From assembly GCA_023212695.1 (NCBI GenBank), contig JALCCG010000148.1, forward strand, positions 1 to 54,667: a stretch of DNA of 54,667 nt. Reading direction: 5' to 3'. Both the position numbers and the translations under genes were made by a program. Numbering within the stretch: the stretch's first letter is position 1; each line of letters starts with the position of its first letter. Below, in pieces: positions 1 to 11,293 of this stretch. Below the pieces are notes generated by a model. It was not told where the DNA came from, ran no database searches, and worked only from the letters and a program-made list of their open reading frames with translations. The DNA is from Sporisorium sorghi. Lineage: Eukaryota; Basidiomycota; Ustilaginomycetes; Ustilaginales; Ustilaginaceae.

Positions 1-8
1 AGAGGCTC

Positions 9-601
9 ATGGCACAGCTGTTGTCATCTCTCCATCAGCGCCAAGAGGAAGAACAAGCATCACTTGCAAACACCCACTGTCAACAGTGCATGTGGTCAAG
101 GAAGCTTGAAAAATGTGTCGATTGGCTTTTCAACCAGCAAGTCATTGATCAAGCTCGTATCCAGGAGCTGACAGCGGCACACAGCAACAAGCACAACACA
201 CTTCCTGGAGATTGGAATCAGCTCTCTCAAGCCCGTGTCCTACATCAGAGCAATCTGCCACGCTTGCTAGCAGAGTGAGAACAGCAAGCGCAAAAGGCAG
301 CTGAGAAGCAGGGCCGCCGCAGCTGCAGGACAACAAAGAGCACAGCACCGGCTCCTAACCCACCTGCATCAGCACCGGCACCAGAACCAGAGCTGGACTT
401 TAGGCAAGCAGAGTTCCTGCAGGCACATGGACTCTGCCACCACCTCCACCGTTCCCAGGTTATGACTATCTCATGGGCCTTCCACCCCTCTCGCCACCTT
501 TCCCATCTTTCCCCAGCTCCAACTCAGTCCAATATAGCCTGCCTGGTCCTTCTTCACAGCCTGCTGGACCCCTCATGCCACCTATGCCACCATTCATGTA
601 G
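9..601 (+). pseudogene. Degenerate repeat/transposon-like ORF remnant
   Basis: An open frame starts at ATG 9 and meets a stop at 276-278. The same frame stays open beyond that stop to about 440. A different frame then gives a proline-rich tail that ends at TAG 599-601. The sequence therefore reads as one coding unit broken by a nonsense codon and a frameshift. The first 89 residues are Gln- and His-rich, with several Cys, and match no family I recognise. The window starts just before it, so the true 5' end may be missing. A repeat module at 729-760 recurs inverted at the right edge of the window, which supports a mobile-element origin. It could instead be the 3' exons of a spliced host gene. 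Low confidence in identity, moderate confidence that it is not intact as read. Confidence 0.35.
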
Positions 602-654
602 CAGTCTAGTGTTGAATGAATCATTTCAGATGTGATGTTGACAGGAGGAGAGTT

Positions 655-709
655 ATCCAACAGCCCTCAGAGCTGTCCAAAATTGCGAAAATCCAACAGC
701 CCTCAGAGC
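655..709 (+). repeat. 19-bp direct repeat pair
   Basis: The 19-base word ATCCAACAGCCCTCAGAGC occurs at 655-673 and again at 691-709, 36 bases apart, just 3' of the degenerate ORF. It is probably part of the same repeat element. Confidence 0.7.
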
Positions 710-728
710 CAGTCAGTCTGTTCCACAC

Positions 729-760
729 CTATGTGAATTCCACATCTACGTGAATTACGT
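729..760 (+). repeat. 32-bp module shared (inverted) with right edge of window
   Basis: This 32-base stretch contains two imperfect copies of CTACGTGAATT. It matches the reverse complement of 54495-54526 at 28 of 32 positions by eye. The shared module in opposite orientation, next to a broken ORF on this side, suggests related repeat elements at both ends of the window. Confidence 0.6.
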
Positions 761-779
761 GATAGACAAAAATCAAAGG

Positions 780-1514
780 GACTCTCCCTGTCTGTCACTG
801 CACCCTCGATTTTTGGCTCTCGCATAAGGAGCAGTGGGAAAGAGCGGCGGCGTGGCGCAAGCAAATCCTTAGCTCTGAACAGGCGTCAATAGCTCGACAG
901 CATCATTATCGCTAGCAGTGCATAGCAGGGAAGCTACCATGATGACGAGGACGTACCTGCGTGACATCTGCCTGGCTCACAGGTTTCTGACTGGCCAAGG
1001 CTTGCAAGGCTTGCAAGGCTCGCAGCTGCAGTCGCAGTTGCAGGTCGGCAACGCAGTTGCAGGTCGGCAACGCAGCTTTCGATGCGTCGACCCAACCCGC
1101 ATTGCGAATCTCCAACCTAACAATTCCTGTCATTTTTTTCACATTTGGGCGCTCGGACCCTCTCGTGCTTCTCTGAGAGGAAATGCCTGTCGGAATCGCG
1201 AACAAGGACGCACCCCGCTTCATACGTCTCGCACCCCATCATCTCGTCGTTTGATCCAGCATCGACCCCCACACACCACACCATCCCCATCACGCAACAG
1301 CTAGAGGCGCTTTGCTGTAGATTAAGCCCGCTGTCGTAAAAAAAAAAAAAAAGACGCGAGACGGCCCCACCTGCTTGTGCCATCATCGTTGGCGTCGTTG
1401 TGGTCTGCGCGCCCATCCGCTTCATATCAAGACGGGCACTCAAGTGGGGGGAACACACCGCTCGGGCGTCAATTGGTCAAGCCCACACACTGAACTCGCC
1501 ATCCCCAACTCTCG
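780..1514. other. Intergenic region upstream of the F-BAR/RhoGAP gene
   Basis: No gene seen. It holds short tandem duplications around 995-1075 (GGCTTGCAA-type and a repeated CAGTTGCAGGTCGGCAACG unit) and an A-run at about 1339-1352. It presumably contains the promoter and 5' UTR of the gene starting at 1515. Confidence 0.6.
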
Positions 1515-4396
1515 ATGGCCCCATCAGCACCGCAATTCCTCCGCAAGCGAACCACAAGCTCCACGAGCCTTTCCAGCAGCAGACTGCGCAGCTCGATTGC
1601 CTCGTTGGCCAGTAGAGCGTCGCGAGATCGGCTCACCTCTGGATCTTCGTCTCCCGTTACCAGTCGCGCTGCTCCGTCTTCGCCCATCCACAAATCACCC
1701 GCGACTCCTCCCACCACCAGCGTTTCCACCGTCGACCTCTTCAGTGGAGCTCCGCTGCAGACCACCACCAGTCGCACGGGCGAATCTTCCGATCTCGATC
1801 CCGATTTCGGATCATCCTACCAAGGGCCCGCCGCTATCCACTTTGCATCGGATCCTTCCGTCGTCGACGCGAACCGTGCTCCATCGAACGCACAGACCGT
1901 TGCATTTCCGCCCTCATCCTTCCGAAGAACCGCTCTGATGAACTCGAGCTATCACTCGTCCGATACGCAGGAAGGCGCCTGGTTCGGCGGTGCGCCCGAC
2001 CATCATGCCAACCTCCATCCGCACGCGCTCAGCCCGCATGTGCTCGCCGCCCACCAGTTTTGCTCCTCGCCGGGCAATCACTCGGACATGTCAAATGAAG
2101 CGCAATTCCACAATCACGACGCCCTCTCGGACGTATCTGCATCAGGTGAGTTTCTTCGCTTCTCATCGCGTCCCTTCCTTTCTTCGGCTTACTTGACGCG
2201 CTTCTCGTTTCTCCTTCGTTTGTCATATCTCTCCATACAGGCTACAAAAACCCTTCCGCCAATCACCTCTACTCGGATGCGATCAACATGTCGGAATTCG
2301 CGCACACCGACACCCGCGCCGCCTGCCAGCCTCAACAACAGTACGAAGCCTCTTCCGCCCTCGCCACTCCAACACTCGCCGAACATGCAGCGTACGAAGA
2401 TGCAAGAGGATACATCGGCGGCGCAGCAGCAAACCCGCCATCCTCCACCGATGTCGGCTCTAGCACTCGCTATAGCACACAGAGCGCATCCACCGCGCCT
2501 GGCCTCGCCGCCTCGAGCAGCTTTGCAGAAACGAGTATGCCGTCGAGCGCCACCGCCGCCACCTTCAACCATGCGACCGTGCCCAGCTCGTTCTCGAACA
2601 ACAACAACCTCACCGCCTCCACATCCAACAACAACAATGGCCCGACCATGGAAGACATCGTGCCCACCAGCTTTGACGAGGGCGTGCTGCGCGCACTCTG
2701 CGACATCGACTGCGGCATGCCGCTCCTGTTTGACCGTATCAAGCAGAGCATGGTTTCTGCGCGCGAGGCGTCTGTTTTCCTCAAGAAGCGCGCCATCATC
2801 GAGGACGAGTATGCGCGCAGCATGGCCAAGCTGGCACGCTCGACGTTCGAGACGTACTCTCTCAGCGATGCGAAGGCGGGCAGCTTTGTCAAGTCGTGGC
2901 ATTCGATTGTCAAGACGCACGAGACGCTGTCGGACAATCGGTTGCGGTTTGCGACCAAGTTGAGCGAGATGAGCGACGAGCTGAGCAATCTCGCGAAGGA
3001 AGTGGACAAGAGTCGCAAGCAGGCGAGGGAGACTGGGTTGCGGTTGGAGAAGAACTTGCAGGATGCCGAGGCGGGTGTGGAGAAGGCGAGGGGTCGGTTT
3101 GATACTGCAGCGGAAGATCTGGAGCGCTTGCTGCTGCTCAAGTCCGGCGAGTCGACCAAGTCGGGCGAGATCCAGTCGAGCGGCGGCGGCGGTGTCAGCA
3201 GCGGCAAACGGACACTGGGCAAAGCGATTGGCAAGAGCGGATTGCTGTTCAAAAACAAAAACCCGCAGCAGATCCTCAAGCAGGAAGAGGAGATTCGGGC
3301 TCGCACCAGCAGCGCCAGCGACGCCTTCCGCCGCGAGGTGCTCAGCACCCAGGGTGTGCGACAAGAATACTTCAACCTGCAGCTTCCCCGCATCCTTCGA
3401 ACGCTCAAAGAAAACGCCGAGGAAATCGACAACGGCACGCAGTACCACCTTGCGCGCTATGCATTCTTATTCGAGAGCACGGTGCTCAACGATGGCATGG
3501 CCATCTCGCCCGTCGGCACCGACGTCGCGCCCAGCAGCGGCCTCAAGGGTGCCGTGGAGACCATCGACAACCGCGCCGACTTCAAGCAGTACATGAGCAA
3601 CTACACGGTGGCGCACGGGCGCGACTACAAGGGTCCGCGACGCGAAGGCCCGTACGAGGAAGGCTTCCTCAACGCGCCGGGCACGTCGAAGGCCAACGCC
3701 GCCGCCGTTACCGGCAGCGGTGCGCGCGGGTCGGTCGTCTCCGAGCGCCCGATCTTCGGCGTCGACTTGGCGGAACAGATGGCGCGGGACAACGTCGAGA
3801 TCCCACCAATCCTCGAAAAGTGCGCTGCGGCGATCGAAGAGGTCGGTATCGAAAACATGGGCATCTACCGCCTCTCAGGCACAACATCGAAAGTGCAGAA
3901 GCTCAAAGCCAAGTTCGACGCGGACTGGACCACCGTCGATTTGACCAACGACGAAGCGATGCAGGACATCAACATCGTCGCCGGTTGCCTCAAGCTGTGG
4001 TTCAGGGAGCTCCCGGAACCGTTGCTGACGCACGAGCTTTACGCCGGGTTCATCGAGGCGGCTCGCATCGACAACGACAGGCTGCGGCACATCCGGCTGC
4101 ATGAGCGAGTCAACGAGCTGCCGGATGCGAACTACGCGACGCTCAAGTTCTTGATGGGTCATTTGGATAAGGTGAGGGCGTTGGAGCGGGTGAACCAGAT
4201 GTCGGCGAGCAATCTGGCTATTGTGTTCGGGCCCACGTTGCTGTCTCCGCCTCCCGCGGGGTCGGGAGTGGGTGATGGGGATGGAGGGGGTGCAGGGAAC
4301 GGGATACAGATCCACGATATGAGCTTCCAGTGCAGAGCGGTCGAGACGATTCTGGACAAGTACAGGGAGATCTTCGTCGACGAGGGCGAGGAGTAG
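1515..4396 (+). CDS. RGD1: F-BAR and RhoGAP domain protein (Rgd1-like)
   Basis: Predicted Rho-type GTPase-activating protein that binds curved membrane and down-regulates Rho signalling to actin, polarity or the cell wall. Exons are 1515-2145 and 2241-4396; the 95-nt intron has donor GTGAGT and acceptor ATACAG and joins in phase, giving 928 aa. The first ~340 residues are Ser/Thr/Pro/Asn-rich and look disordered. An FCH/F-BAR domain follows (about 350-625) with the typical run of Arg, Lys and Glu in FLKKRAIIEDEYA. The RhoGAP domain spans about 716-905; its arginine finger lies in GIYRLSG (Arg754), and the RhoGAP signature WFRELPEPLL is present. The order F-BAR then C-terminal RhoGAP is that of yeast Rgd1, which acts on Rho3/Rho4; that specificity is inferred from the family. 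The start is the first ATG in frame and a second in-frame ATG lies at 2288 in exon 2. Confidence 0.9.
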
Positions 4397-4870
4397 AGGA
4401 ACTGCCGAAATGTATTCTTTGCCACACTAACTTACCTTGGACGACCGCGGAATGCGCCCGAGCAGATTTTCAAACATGCTTCCGCTCTGTGCTCGTCGTG
4501 AACGTCAGACGAGGTCCGAGAGGTGAACCCTTTCCACGGCTGGGCACGATCCAATCACCAATCTTGAGCATCGCCATCATCGTCGTCCTTCCGATTTTCA
4601 CGCCTCTCCTCTACAACGCAACACCTCGGCATCATCATCATCATGAACACATCCGCACCACTCTCGACACTTGCACGCACCGCACCACCACCGTCCACAT
4701 CTCTGACCAAAAAAGCGGGGGGTTTGATTATAACTACAAGTGAGAGACGGGGGGGAAAAAAAAAAAAAAAAAAAAAGAAAAGAAACAAATAAGAAAAATA
4801 AAGGTTGATTAGGTTGTTACAGGACGAGGTCAAGGCGGATCTAGAGTTGTTCTTTGCTGTACGACCGCTC
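4397..4870. other. Convergent 3' region with poly-A tract
   Basis: This lies between the convergent stop codons of the RhoGAP and bHLH genes. It contains a CATCATCATCATCATCA-type run near 4629 and an A-rich run at about 4757-4783. No gene is seen; it should be the two 3' UTRs. Confidence 0.6.
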
Positions 4871-6055
4871 CTAAGTGTTCGCGGCGAGCGAGACGGCAGC
4901 GGGCTGTGCACTGTCGTCCTTGCGCGCCCGACGACTTCCCGCGATGGGACGCCGCGCCTTGGTATTGGCTGGCGCCACCTCCGACGTAGCCGGTAGACCC
5001 ACAAGCGACGTCAAGGGCGTCTGGTCGACCGTGGTGGTGCTAGGCATGGCAAACGGCTCGAATGCCATGCTCTCGGCCAAAAACCTGCGCTCGTCCAGAC
5101 TCGTGTCCAGCGCATCAGTGCTAAAAGTCGAGTCGCTGTCCGACGACGAGGTGAACGTCGGCGATGAGAACCCAGAGGTAGGCGTGGGACCGCTAGCACC
5201 GCTCCCGCGACGCGAGTGGTGGTGGTCGAGCGAGCCGCTGTCCATGAAACCCTTGAGCAGGCCAGAGGGCGCAAAGCCGATGCTGAGCGAAGCAGGGTCC
5301 AGCGGCTGCGGGAGCGACGAGAGGTTCCAGTTCATCATCGACGTCTGCTTGAACGGCGATACGGGCTGCTGGTTCAGGTCCGGAAGCAAAGACAGAGGCT
5401 GCGGAGCGTCGAACGAGAGCGGCTCGTGCGTCGTCGTCTTGTTGAGCAGCTGACCCACCCACAGGTTGCCCTGTGCAGCCGCCGTGGGCAGTCCGATCGG
5501 GTGCGACGTCTGGATCTGGTACGGCAGCGAAAACGTCTGCGTAGCCGGCATCAGTGGTTCCGGCGATACAGTGGCCAGCGGGCTAGACGTCTCGAGCGCA
5601 CTGGCAGCAAAGCCGTTCTGCCCGTGACTGCCACCATTACCACCGCCGCAGCCACCCGCGCGAAGCATCTCGATCTCGTGCATGAGCTCGCGCACGCGTC
5701 GCTCCTGGTCTTGATGTCGCGCGATGCTCGCCTTGACAATCTCCCCCTTGGTGGGTCGTTTGCCCGATGCGATGGCCTCGACCAGCTCCGGGATGTTGGC
5801 GGCGAGTTCCGAGAACTTTTCGTTCATGGCTTCTCGGCGTTCCTTTTCGATGATGCTGTGTGTAGCCTTGGAGGAGGGGGAGAGCTCGGAGCGTTTGCGC
5901 CTCTTGCTCGTCTTGGTGGGTGCGGTGCGCTGAGGCTCGACGGGAGCGGGAGAGTTGTAGTCGTCCATTCTGAGCGCGCTGAGGCTCGACTCGCGTCGAT
6001 CAGCTGCTGGGCCGGGAGAGCGGCCTCGCATGCTTTCGGTCTTGATGCCTGCCAT
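4871..6055 (-). CDS. bHLH transcription factor
   Basis: Predicted nuclear E-box-binding regulator of 394 aa, intronless. I use the ATG at 6055; the frame is open to 6064 but the upstream codon is TTG. A basic patch KRRKR (about residues 51-55) precedes a bHLH domain at about 64-125. The basic region has the class-defining His-x3-Glu-x2-Arg spacing (H66, E70, R73), which predicts recognition of CANNTG, with Arg74 next to it. The loop is long (IASGKRPTKG), and a short coiled coil follows helix 2. The remainder is Ser/Pro/Gly-rich and probably carries the activation region. I cannot assign an ortholog; the family is certain, the target genes unknown. The ~4-kb gene-free region upstream fits a regulator with extensive promoter control. 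Confidence 0.82.
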   Translation of the reverse strand: MAGIKTESMRGRSPGPAADRRESSLSALRMDDYNSPAPVEPQRTAPTKTSKRRKRSELSPSSKATHSIIEKERREAMNEKFSELAANIPELVEAIASGKRPTKGEIVKASIARHQDQERRVRELMHEIEMLRAGGCGGGNGGSHGQNGFAASALETSSPLATVSPEPLMPATQTFSLPYQIQTSHPIGLPTAAAQGNLWVGQLLNKTTTHEPLSFDAPQPLSLLPDLNQQPVSPFKQTSMMNWNLSSLPQPLDPASLSIGFAPSGLLKGFMDSGSLDHHHSRRGSGASGPTPTSGFSSPTFTSSSDSDSTFSTDALDTSLDERRFLAESMAFEPFAMPSTTTVDQTPLTSLVGLPATSEVAPANTKARRPIAGSRRARKDDSAQPAAVSLAANT

Positions 6056-6915
6056 CGTGATCAACGAGAGAATCTTCTTGAAATGTAGGAAGAGCGGAGA
6101 GAAGAAGAAGAAGAAGAAGCAAGGGGAGAGACGCTTCGGTCTGGAAGGGAAATGCTTGGAAGGATGCGGGAACTTGTGTGGTATCTTGAATGCAGCGACA
6201 AAGAATGGGGTTTCGCCGAAAGAGGGGTATTTGATGCTTTGATGCGGTCGGAAACAAGTGGGCGGGAAGATCTGGGCGCTGCGAAGATGTGCTGCTCCTT
6301 TGCGGCCTCGACTGCGCTAATGAAAGTCGGTGGCGGTCGTAGAGGTTGGGAGGGGGGGGGGGGAATTGCTTGCAGATATGAAGTCTGGCCGCCGAAAATA
6401 AATGAGCAGACTTGACAACCCAAGGGATATGCAGGTATATGCGCGAGATAGGAGTCAAACGAGCAGCAACAAGATGAAGGAAGGTGGTTGATGTGGTGAG
6501 CGGCAAGGTGAGAATGGATGCTGGTGATGCTGAGCAAATTGAAGGAGGAGGAGAAGGAGATGAAGGAGAAGAGGGAAAGCGGAACTCGTCAAATGCTACA
6601 GAGAGATAGAGAGAGAGAGATAAAGAGAGAGAGATAGAGAGAGAGAGAGATGGTCGTCAAGTGATTTATCAGGGCAAAAGCGTGTGTGAGTATAGAGAGG
6701 GAGAGGGAGAGGGAGAGAGAGAGAGGAAGAGTGACAGTGACAGTGACGAGAAAGGGGAATGGTGACCAGCCAGCGGTTGTCGCGAGAGGAATGACGGAAG
6801 AGCCGACGTCCCCTTTGTGACTTTTTAAAGTTGCTGTTGACTGTTGACTATCTTTGGGGCTAAGCTTTGGAGAAGCGCATACACGGATCAGGCACAACTG
6901 CCATCGATACAAACA

Positions 6916-6951
<36 letters not shown>

Positions 6952-7559
6952 GGATTGCGAGCCAACGAGCTCGGTGTGGCGTTCCGAATGGGATCACCTT
7001 GGGTGCTGAAGCTGAAAGCTCTCGACCAACCGCGGCTGGACAGTGCAAACGGACAACAAAAGGGTGGGAAGCTTTGCTGCTGCTGCTGCTGCTTGCTTCG
7101 AGCCTTGTTCATCTGTCAGTGTCCGTCAATGCCCACTCTCTTGACTGTCCGCTGTTCCGCTGCTGCTGCTGGTGCTCAGGCCGTCTCATGCGCGCTTTGT
7201 TCAGAGCTCGGATCGCGCCCCCTCCCTGTCTCATGTTGGCAGCAAGGGTCAAGGCTCGTTGACAGAATGGCCCCCCCCCCCCCAAGAGGCCAAGCTCGAA
7301 GCGAGCCAAAGCTGCGAACGGACACGCCGAAGCCCACACACACTAACTAGCCAGCGACTAGTTACTGTGACACTACACAAGCGCCTTGAAGCAACAAAAG
7401 GCATAGAAAGAAAAGCTGCAAGGAAGAATTGCCAAAAAAGCGCGCGGGGGAGCAACAGAGGCAAACGCTCTTGCATTCTTGCCATTGTCCAGCTGCTGCT
7501 GCTGCTGCTGCTGCCGAGGAGGTTTCTTCACAATTGTCGCAGGGGGTGTGGCTCTTATC

Positions 7560-7598
7560 GTCCGCCACCTGCGTCCGCCACCTGCGTCCGCCACCTGC
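7560..7598 (+). repeat. Three perfect tandem copies of a 13-bp unit
   Basis: GTCCGCCACCTGC is repeated three times without a mismatch at 7560-7572, 7573-7585 and 7586-7598. Each copy contains CACCTG, an E-box (CANNTG). Confidence 0.85.
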
Positions 7599-8203
7599 AG
7601 AGCAGAGCAAGACAATCATCCGGACAGCCGGCTTTGAAGGCCGATGCAACGAAGCGACAACAAAACTGCTCTTCTCCTTGCAAAACCTGCTGTTCGGAAT
7701 TGTCGAAACCAAAGTCGCTTTTCTCCGGCGCAAGACCTGCCCCACCATTCCGAATGGCTCCCGATGAAGTCCTTCTCAGCCTACACACACTCTCTGTCAC
7801 AGCTTCCCTCCAAGTAACAGGATGACCTCCAATCGACGGCGCAAAAAGGCGAAAGATAGCTAGTTGCCGAGAGCGAACCAGGAAGAAAAGAAGAACAAGA
7901 AACCAATGCACAAAAAGAAAAAGCTTGCCCGCCTGCATAGCGAGCTGCAGGCGTGCACAGATCTGCTCGACGTGCATGCAGCTGCGATCTCAGAACTTCC
8001 TTTTTTTTTTTTAAAGAAAAAATAAAATAAAATAAAAAAAATTGCCTTCCTTTGGTGTGCCTCGCGGCGAAAATCGAGTCCACTTCGCTTGCCGGCCGTT
8101 GAGACCGCCTCGCTTTGCACTTTGCCGACCTAAGACCAACACTTCTCCTTCCTTTCTAGCGTCGCTCGACTAAATTCGTAGCGAGGTTGAGAAACTCGCA
8201 CAA

Positions 8204-8204
8204 G

Positions 8205-8241
<37 letters not shown>
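8204..8241 (+). repeat. (GA)n microsatellite
   Basis: About 38 bases of uninterrupted GA dinucleotide repeat in the gene-free region. It is the longest of several GA arrays there. Confidence 0.85.
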
Positions 8242-8244
<3 letters not shown>

Positions 8245-10044
8245 AAGACCTCCTGCCTGTTCACCTCTTTGACGTGTCCTTTGCCGCCGTTCGCTCTGCA
8301 AGAGCAAAGATCGTCCGGGCGCTTAGCGTCGAGCCGAGCATCGCGGGTTCGGAACGCATCGCGATTGGTTGCTGCTGTCCAACACCCCTGTGAAGGTGGA
8401 GCCGTGACGACCAAAGTCTTTCACGACAGGGGTTTGCGGATTGGCTCGATAGCAGAAGGGCTCGAATCACTTTAAGGAGAATGTCGGAGCTGTCCCGACG
8501 AGGCGCTGGGTTCCCTTTCTCTCTCGCCTTTGTGCGAAGATATCCAGCACCGAGGAGGTCCCGCTACCAGACGGTTGGAATTTCATGCGCCGAGCGTGGA
8601 AGACAAGGCTGGAAAGCAAGGCAACCCAAAGGGATGGGATGGTGTTTGTCAAGGGGGATGAAGCATGCCCATTGTACGGGGAGAGGCAGAGTCGCGAGGG
8701 AGAAAGCGTTCGAGATCCGATCAGGCTTCTCAAAGCAAGGGAGCGACAAGAAGGAGCACGGGCGGGGCCTTTGCCGACCTGAGACATTCGGTCTGTCAAT
8801 TCGAAATTTGTCACTTTCGGTCGGGCCAGAAAATACCTTTGTGATTGCACGAAACGCCTTCCTTCCTTTGGTCTCTATTGTCGATGGTCCCGGAGGCTAG
8901 CCTTGCCACCGGCGAGTTCTTTTCCACTAGGACCTGCCTCCTGGGGGCGTTGCCTGGCAGACTTTGCTGCTCCGACGACGTTGGCCGGTCGGTATTCTCG
9001 AAAACCTTCTTTCGCGTGTTGCGTTCTTTTTCTTTTCAACGGCCGACCGAGTCTTATCTTGGATTCGCATGGCACTGGTGGATCATTTCATTGTTCTTTC
9101 CAACACTCGTTCATCCAACCGGGCCAAAGGGAAAGGCCGTTTATGGTCTGGTCGGGTTGCCGTCGATCGCTCCAAGCGTTTATACCCGCAGCATGGGCGT
9201 AGCGTAGGCGCGTTGCTGGAAAGCGTGGGAAAGGAGGCGCACCCGACGCAAGCAAGCCTCTTCTTTGAGCTGGCCGGATTCACGGGAGCAACGTGGTCTT
9301 GCCACACAGAACCCGACCAGAGAACAAGGAGCGGACATTCAAGAGCTGGCGTTCTCAAGCATGAGCCGAGCTCAGCTTGGTTCGCTCGGGGTCATGCAAA
9401 GCAAAGTCATTGACAATGCGAGCCTCTCCTTTCCTTGCTTGCCTCTCGCATCGCACAGCAACGTCAACTAGGAGGTGGAACGAATGGTCGAAATGCTGCT
9501 CGACCTCGATCAAAGGAAAACGAGGAAGACGCGGGCAAACAACGACGACCCTCTGAAAGGTAACGCCACCTCGCCAAAGCGAGGCCAGGGTCCAAGCTCC
9601 ACCATCTGGAGGAGGAACTCTACGTTTCCGCTACAACCCCTGACATGCCCTGATTTCTCTGCATGCCTTCTCCTCTGCCAAGAGCGAGGAGCGCTCCACA
9701 TTCGTAAGCTCAGCCGGCAGTGATACCCGTGATCGTCGCACCTGCTGGTACTCCCGTGTCTGGCTGCAGCGGTTGGCTTGCTCGACATGGCACGAGGCCC
9801 GAAGATTTTGCGCGACTTTGGATGTGTTAGACCGCGATCCAGCACAAATCTCGAAAAAAAAAATCGACAACGGCACAGACCAGCCGCTCCGCTCCCCTCC
9901 GCACTTTAAGCTCGCTTTCTCGCATGCTCGCGAATCACGTCATGCAGGGCGTGCATTTGGCTCGACACTCTTGATACGAACCACCTCGCAATCCTTGCTT
10001 TGCCTACGAACCGCCTCATCTGCCGCATCACACACACACGCACC

Positions 10045-10992
10045 ATGTCCGGCAGTAGCTCATCGCAAGGCGGCGGCAACACGGGCCTCAAGGGGCTGAA
10101 GCGCATCAACACGGGTCTGTCTGAAGCCGGCGATCGGCCTCGGAGCAACGCGGGTGGGAGTGGGCGGCTGTCGCTGCACATCCCGAACGCGTACCCACGA
10201 GCGATGTCGCCGCGGACGCCAACTTCGAACGGTGGGACGCCGGAGACGTCGCGGCCGGGTACGTCGTCTGACCCATCTACGAAGCGACCGCAGCAGCGGG
10301 AGGAGGTGTTCGGGGCGCTCAAGGGGCCTCGCGCGCAGGATGAGGAGGTGCGGAGCACTTCGAGTCGTTCTAGCAGCCAGGCGGCGGCCAAGGTGCGCAT
10401 ATTCAGGCGAGACAGCTCGCTGATCACCGTCCAGCAGCTCGACGACGCCGCACCAGCGTCGCACGAGGCGGAGGTGCAGCTCAGCGCGACTACCCAAGGC
10501 CGCCTACTACACCCCCTGCGCAGCCTCGTGCGCTTCTTCACGACGACCGAAACATCCGCCGCGTCAGCTCGAGACTTTCTAGCACGCGAACGTAACTTCT
10601 TCAGCTGGCTGCGGCTCTCGTGCCTGCTTGCAGTGCTCTCCGCATCGCTGATCCTCCAGCTCCAGCTCCCGGACCAGGCGCACACCGCCAACCACGGACA
10701 CAGACATCCACCCACCAGACGCAAAGCAGGCACACCAGTCGATTGGGACGAGCTCCCGCTCACGTCCAAGGCGTTCGCCGGCGTGTTCTTCGTCCTGTCT
10801 CTACTGTCGCTGGGAACGGGGCTCGCGGACTATCTGTCGGCGGAACGGCAGCTCGAGAAGGAACAGGTCGACTTTGACGAGACCGAGGGCGTGTTTCTCA
10901 ATGACGGCCATACGTCACGGTTTGTGCATGGGGTCATGCTCGTCGTGGGCGCCGGGATTACGGCGTCGGCGATCTGGCTTGTGGCGTATTGA
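10045..10992 (+). CDS. DUF202 (YidH-type) membrane protein
   Basis: Predicted 315-aa integral membrane protein of unknown function, intronless, starting at ATG 10045; the frame extends upstream only to a TTG. The first ~150 residues are Ser/Gly/Pro-rich and look disordered. From about residue 172 the sequence fits the DUF202 fold: an Arg-rich lead-in (ARDFLARERNFFSWLRLS) into the first membrane span, a second span near AFAGVFFVLSLLSLGTGLAD, and a C-terminal third span ending LVAY. Related domains occur in bacterial YidH and in the Vtc polyphosphate-polymerase subunits of yeast; here there is no SPX or catalytic VTC domain. A role in the vacuole or plasma membrane would be a guess. Confidence 0.8.
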   Translation: MSGSSSSQGGGNTGLKGLKRINTGLSEAGDRPRSNAGGSGRLSLHIPNAYPRAMSPRTPTSNGGTPETSRPGTSSDPSTKRPQQREEVFGALKGPRAQDEEVRSTSSRSSSQAAAKVRIFRRDSSLITVQQLDDAAPASHEAEVQLSATTQGRLLHPLRSLVRFFTTTETSAASARDFLARERNFFSWLRLSCLLAVLSASLILQLQLPDQAHTANHGHRHPPTRRKAGTPVDWDELPLTSKAFAGVFFVLSLLSLGTGLADYLSAERQLEKEQVDFDETEGVFLNDGHTSRFVHGVMLVVGAGITASAIWLVAY

Positions 10993-11293
10993 GCACGAAG
11001 GAAAGGGTTTTCTGAGAGCGGAATCGCCAGGCAGAAGGCAAAAATACGTACAGGTGACGACGGAAAGAAAGGACCGGGGGATACAGTGCGAGGGCGCGCG
11101 TGATGTTCGACGTAGATAAACAAGTGAGTAATGGAAAAGCCTGGGGTATCGATCTCCCTGAAACGACGAGGAGTGCAGGTATGTGTGTGGGGAGCGACGT
11201 GTTGAAGGGGTATACACATTGGCTGAAAGCCAGAGGGCAAAGTCATTCCGAGATGCCTCCGGCGAAAAAATCTGGACACGATCGAGCGTGCCA
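10993..11293. other. Convergent 3' region
   Basis: About 300 bases between two convergent stop codons. I see no gene in it and expect 3' UTRs. Confidence 0.6.

Larger units (their letters stand above)
6056..10044. other. Long gene-free region with microsatellites
   Basis: About 4 kb between the divergent bHLH and DUF202 genes. All open frames here are short and lack domain-like composition or sensible splice joins. It holds (GA)n arrays near 6600-6650, 6695-6725, 6920-6950 and 8204-8241, a G-run at about 6352-6362, a C-run at about 7268-7281, CTG/TGC runs near 7077-7093 and 7491-7514, an AAATAAAATAAAATAA stretch near 8019-8040, and a triple 13-bp repeat at 7560-7598. It may hold long 5' leaders or a noncoding RNA. 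Confidence 0.55.

Noticed and set aside
2189..3448. Minus-strand frame of 419 aa inside the RhoGAP gene
   Set aside because: Shadow of the F-BAR coding region; no recognisable domain or start context.
5216..6088. Plus-strand frame of 290 aa antisense to the bHLH gene
   Set aside because: Arg/Val-rich shadow; the minus strand carries an unmistakable bHLH domain.
7172..9413. Short frames in the 6-10 kb gap
   Set aside because: No domain, weak codon bias, no compatible splice joins; treated as noncoding.
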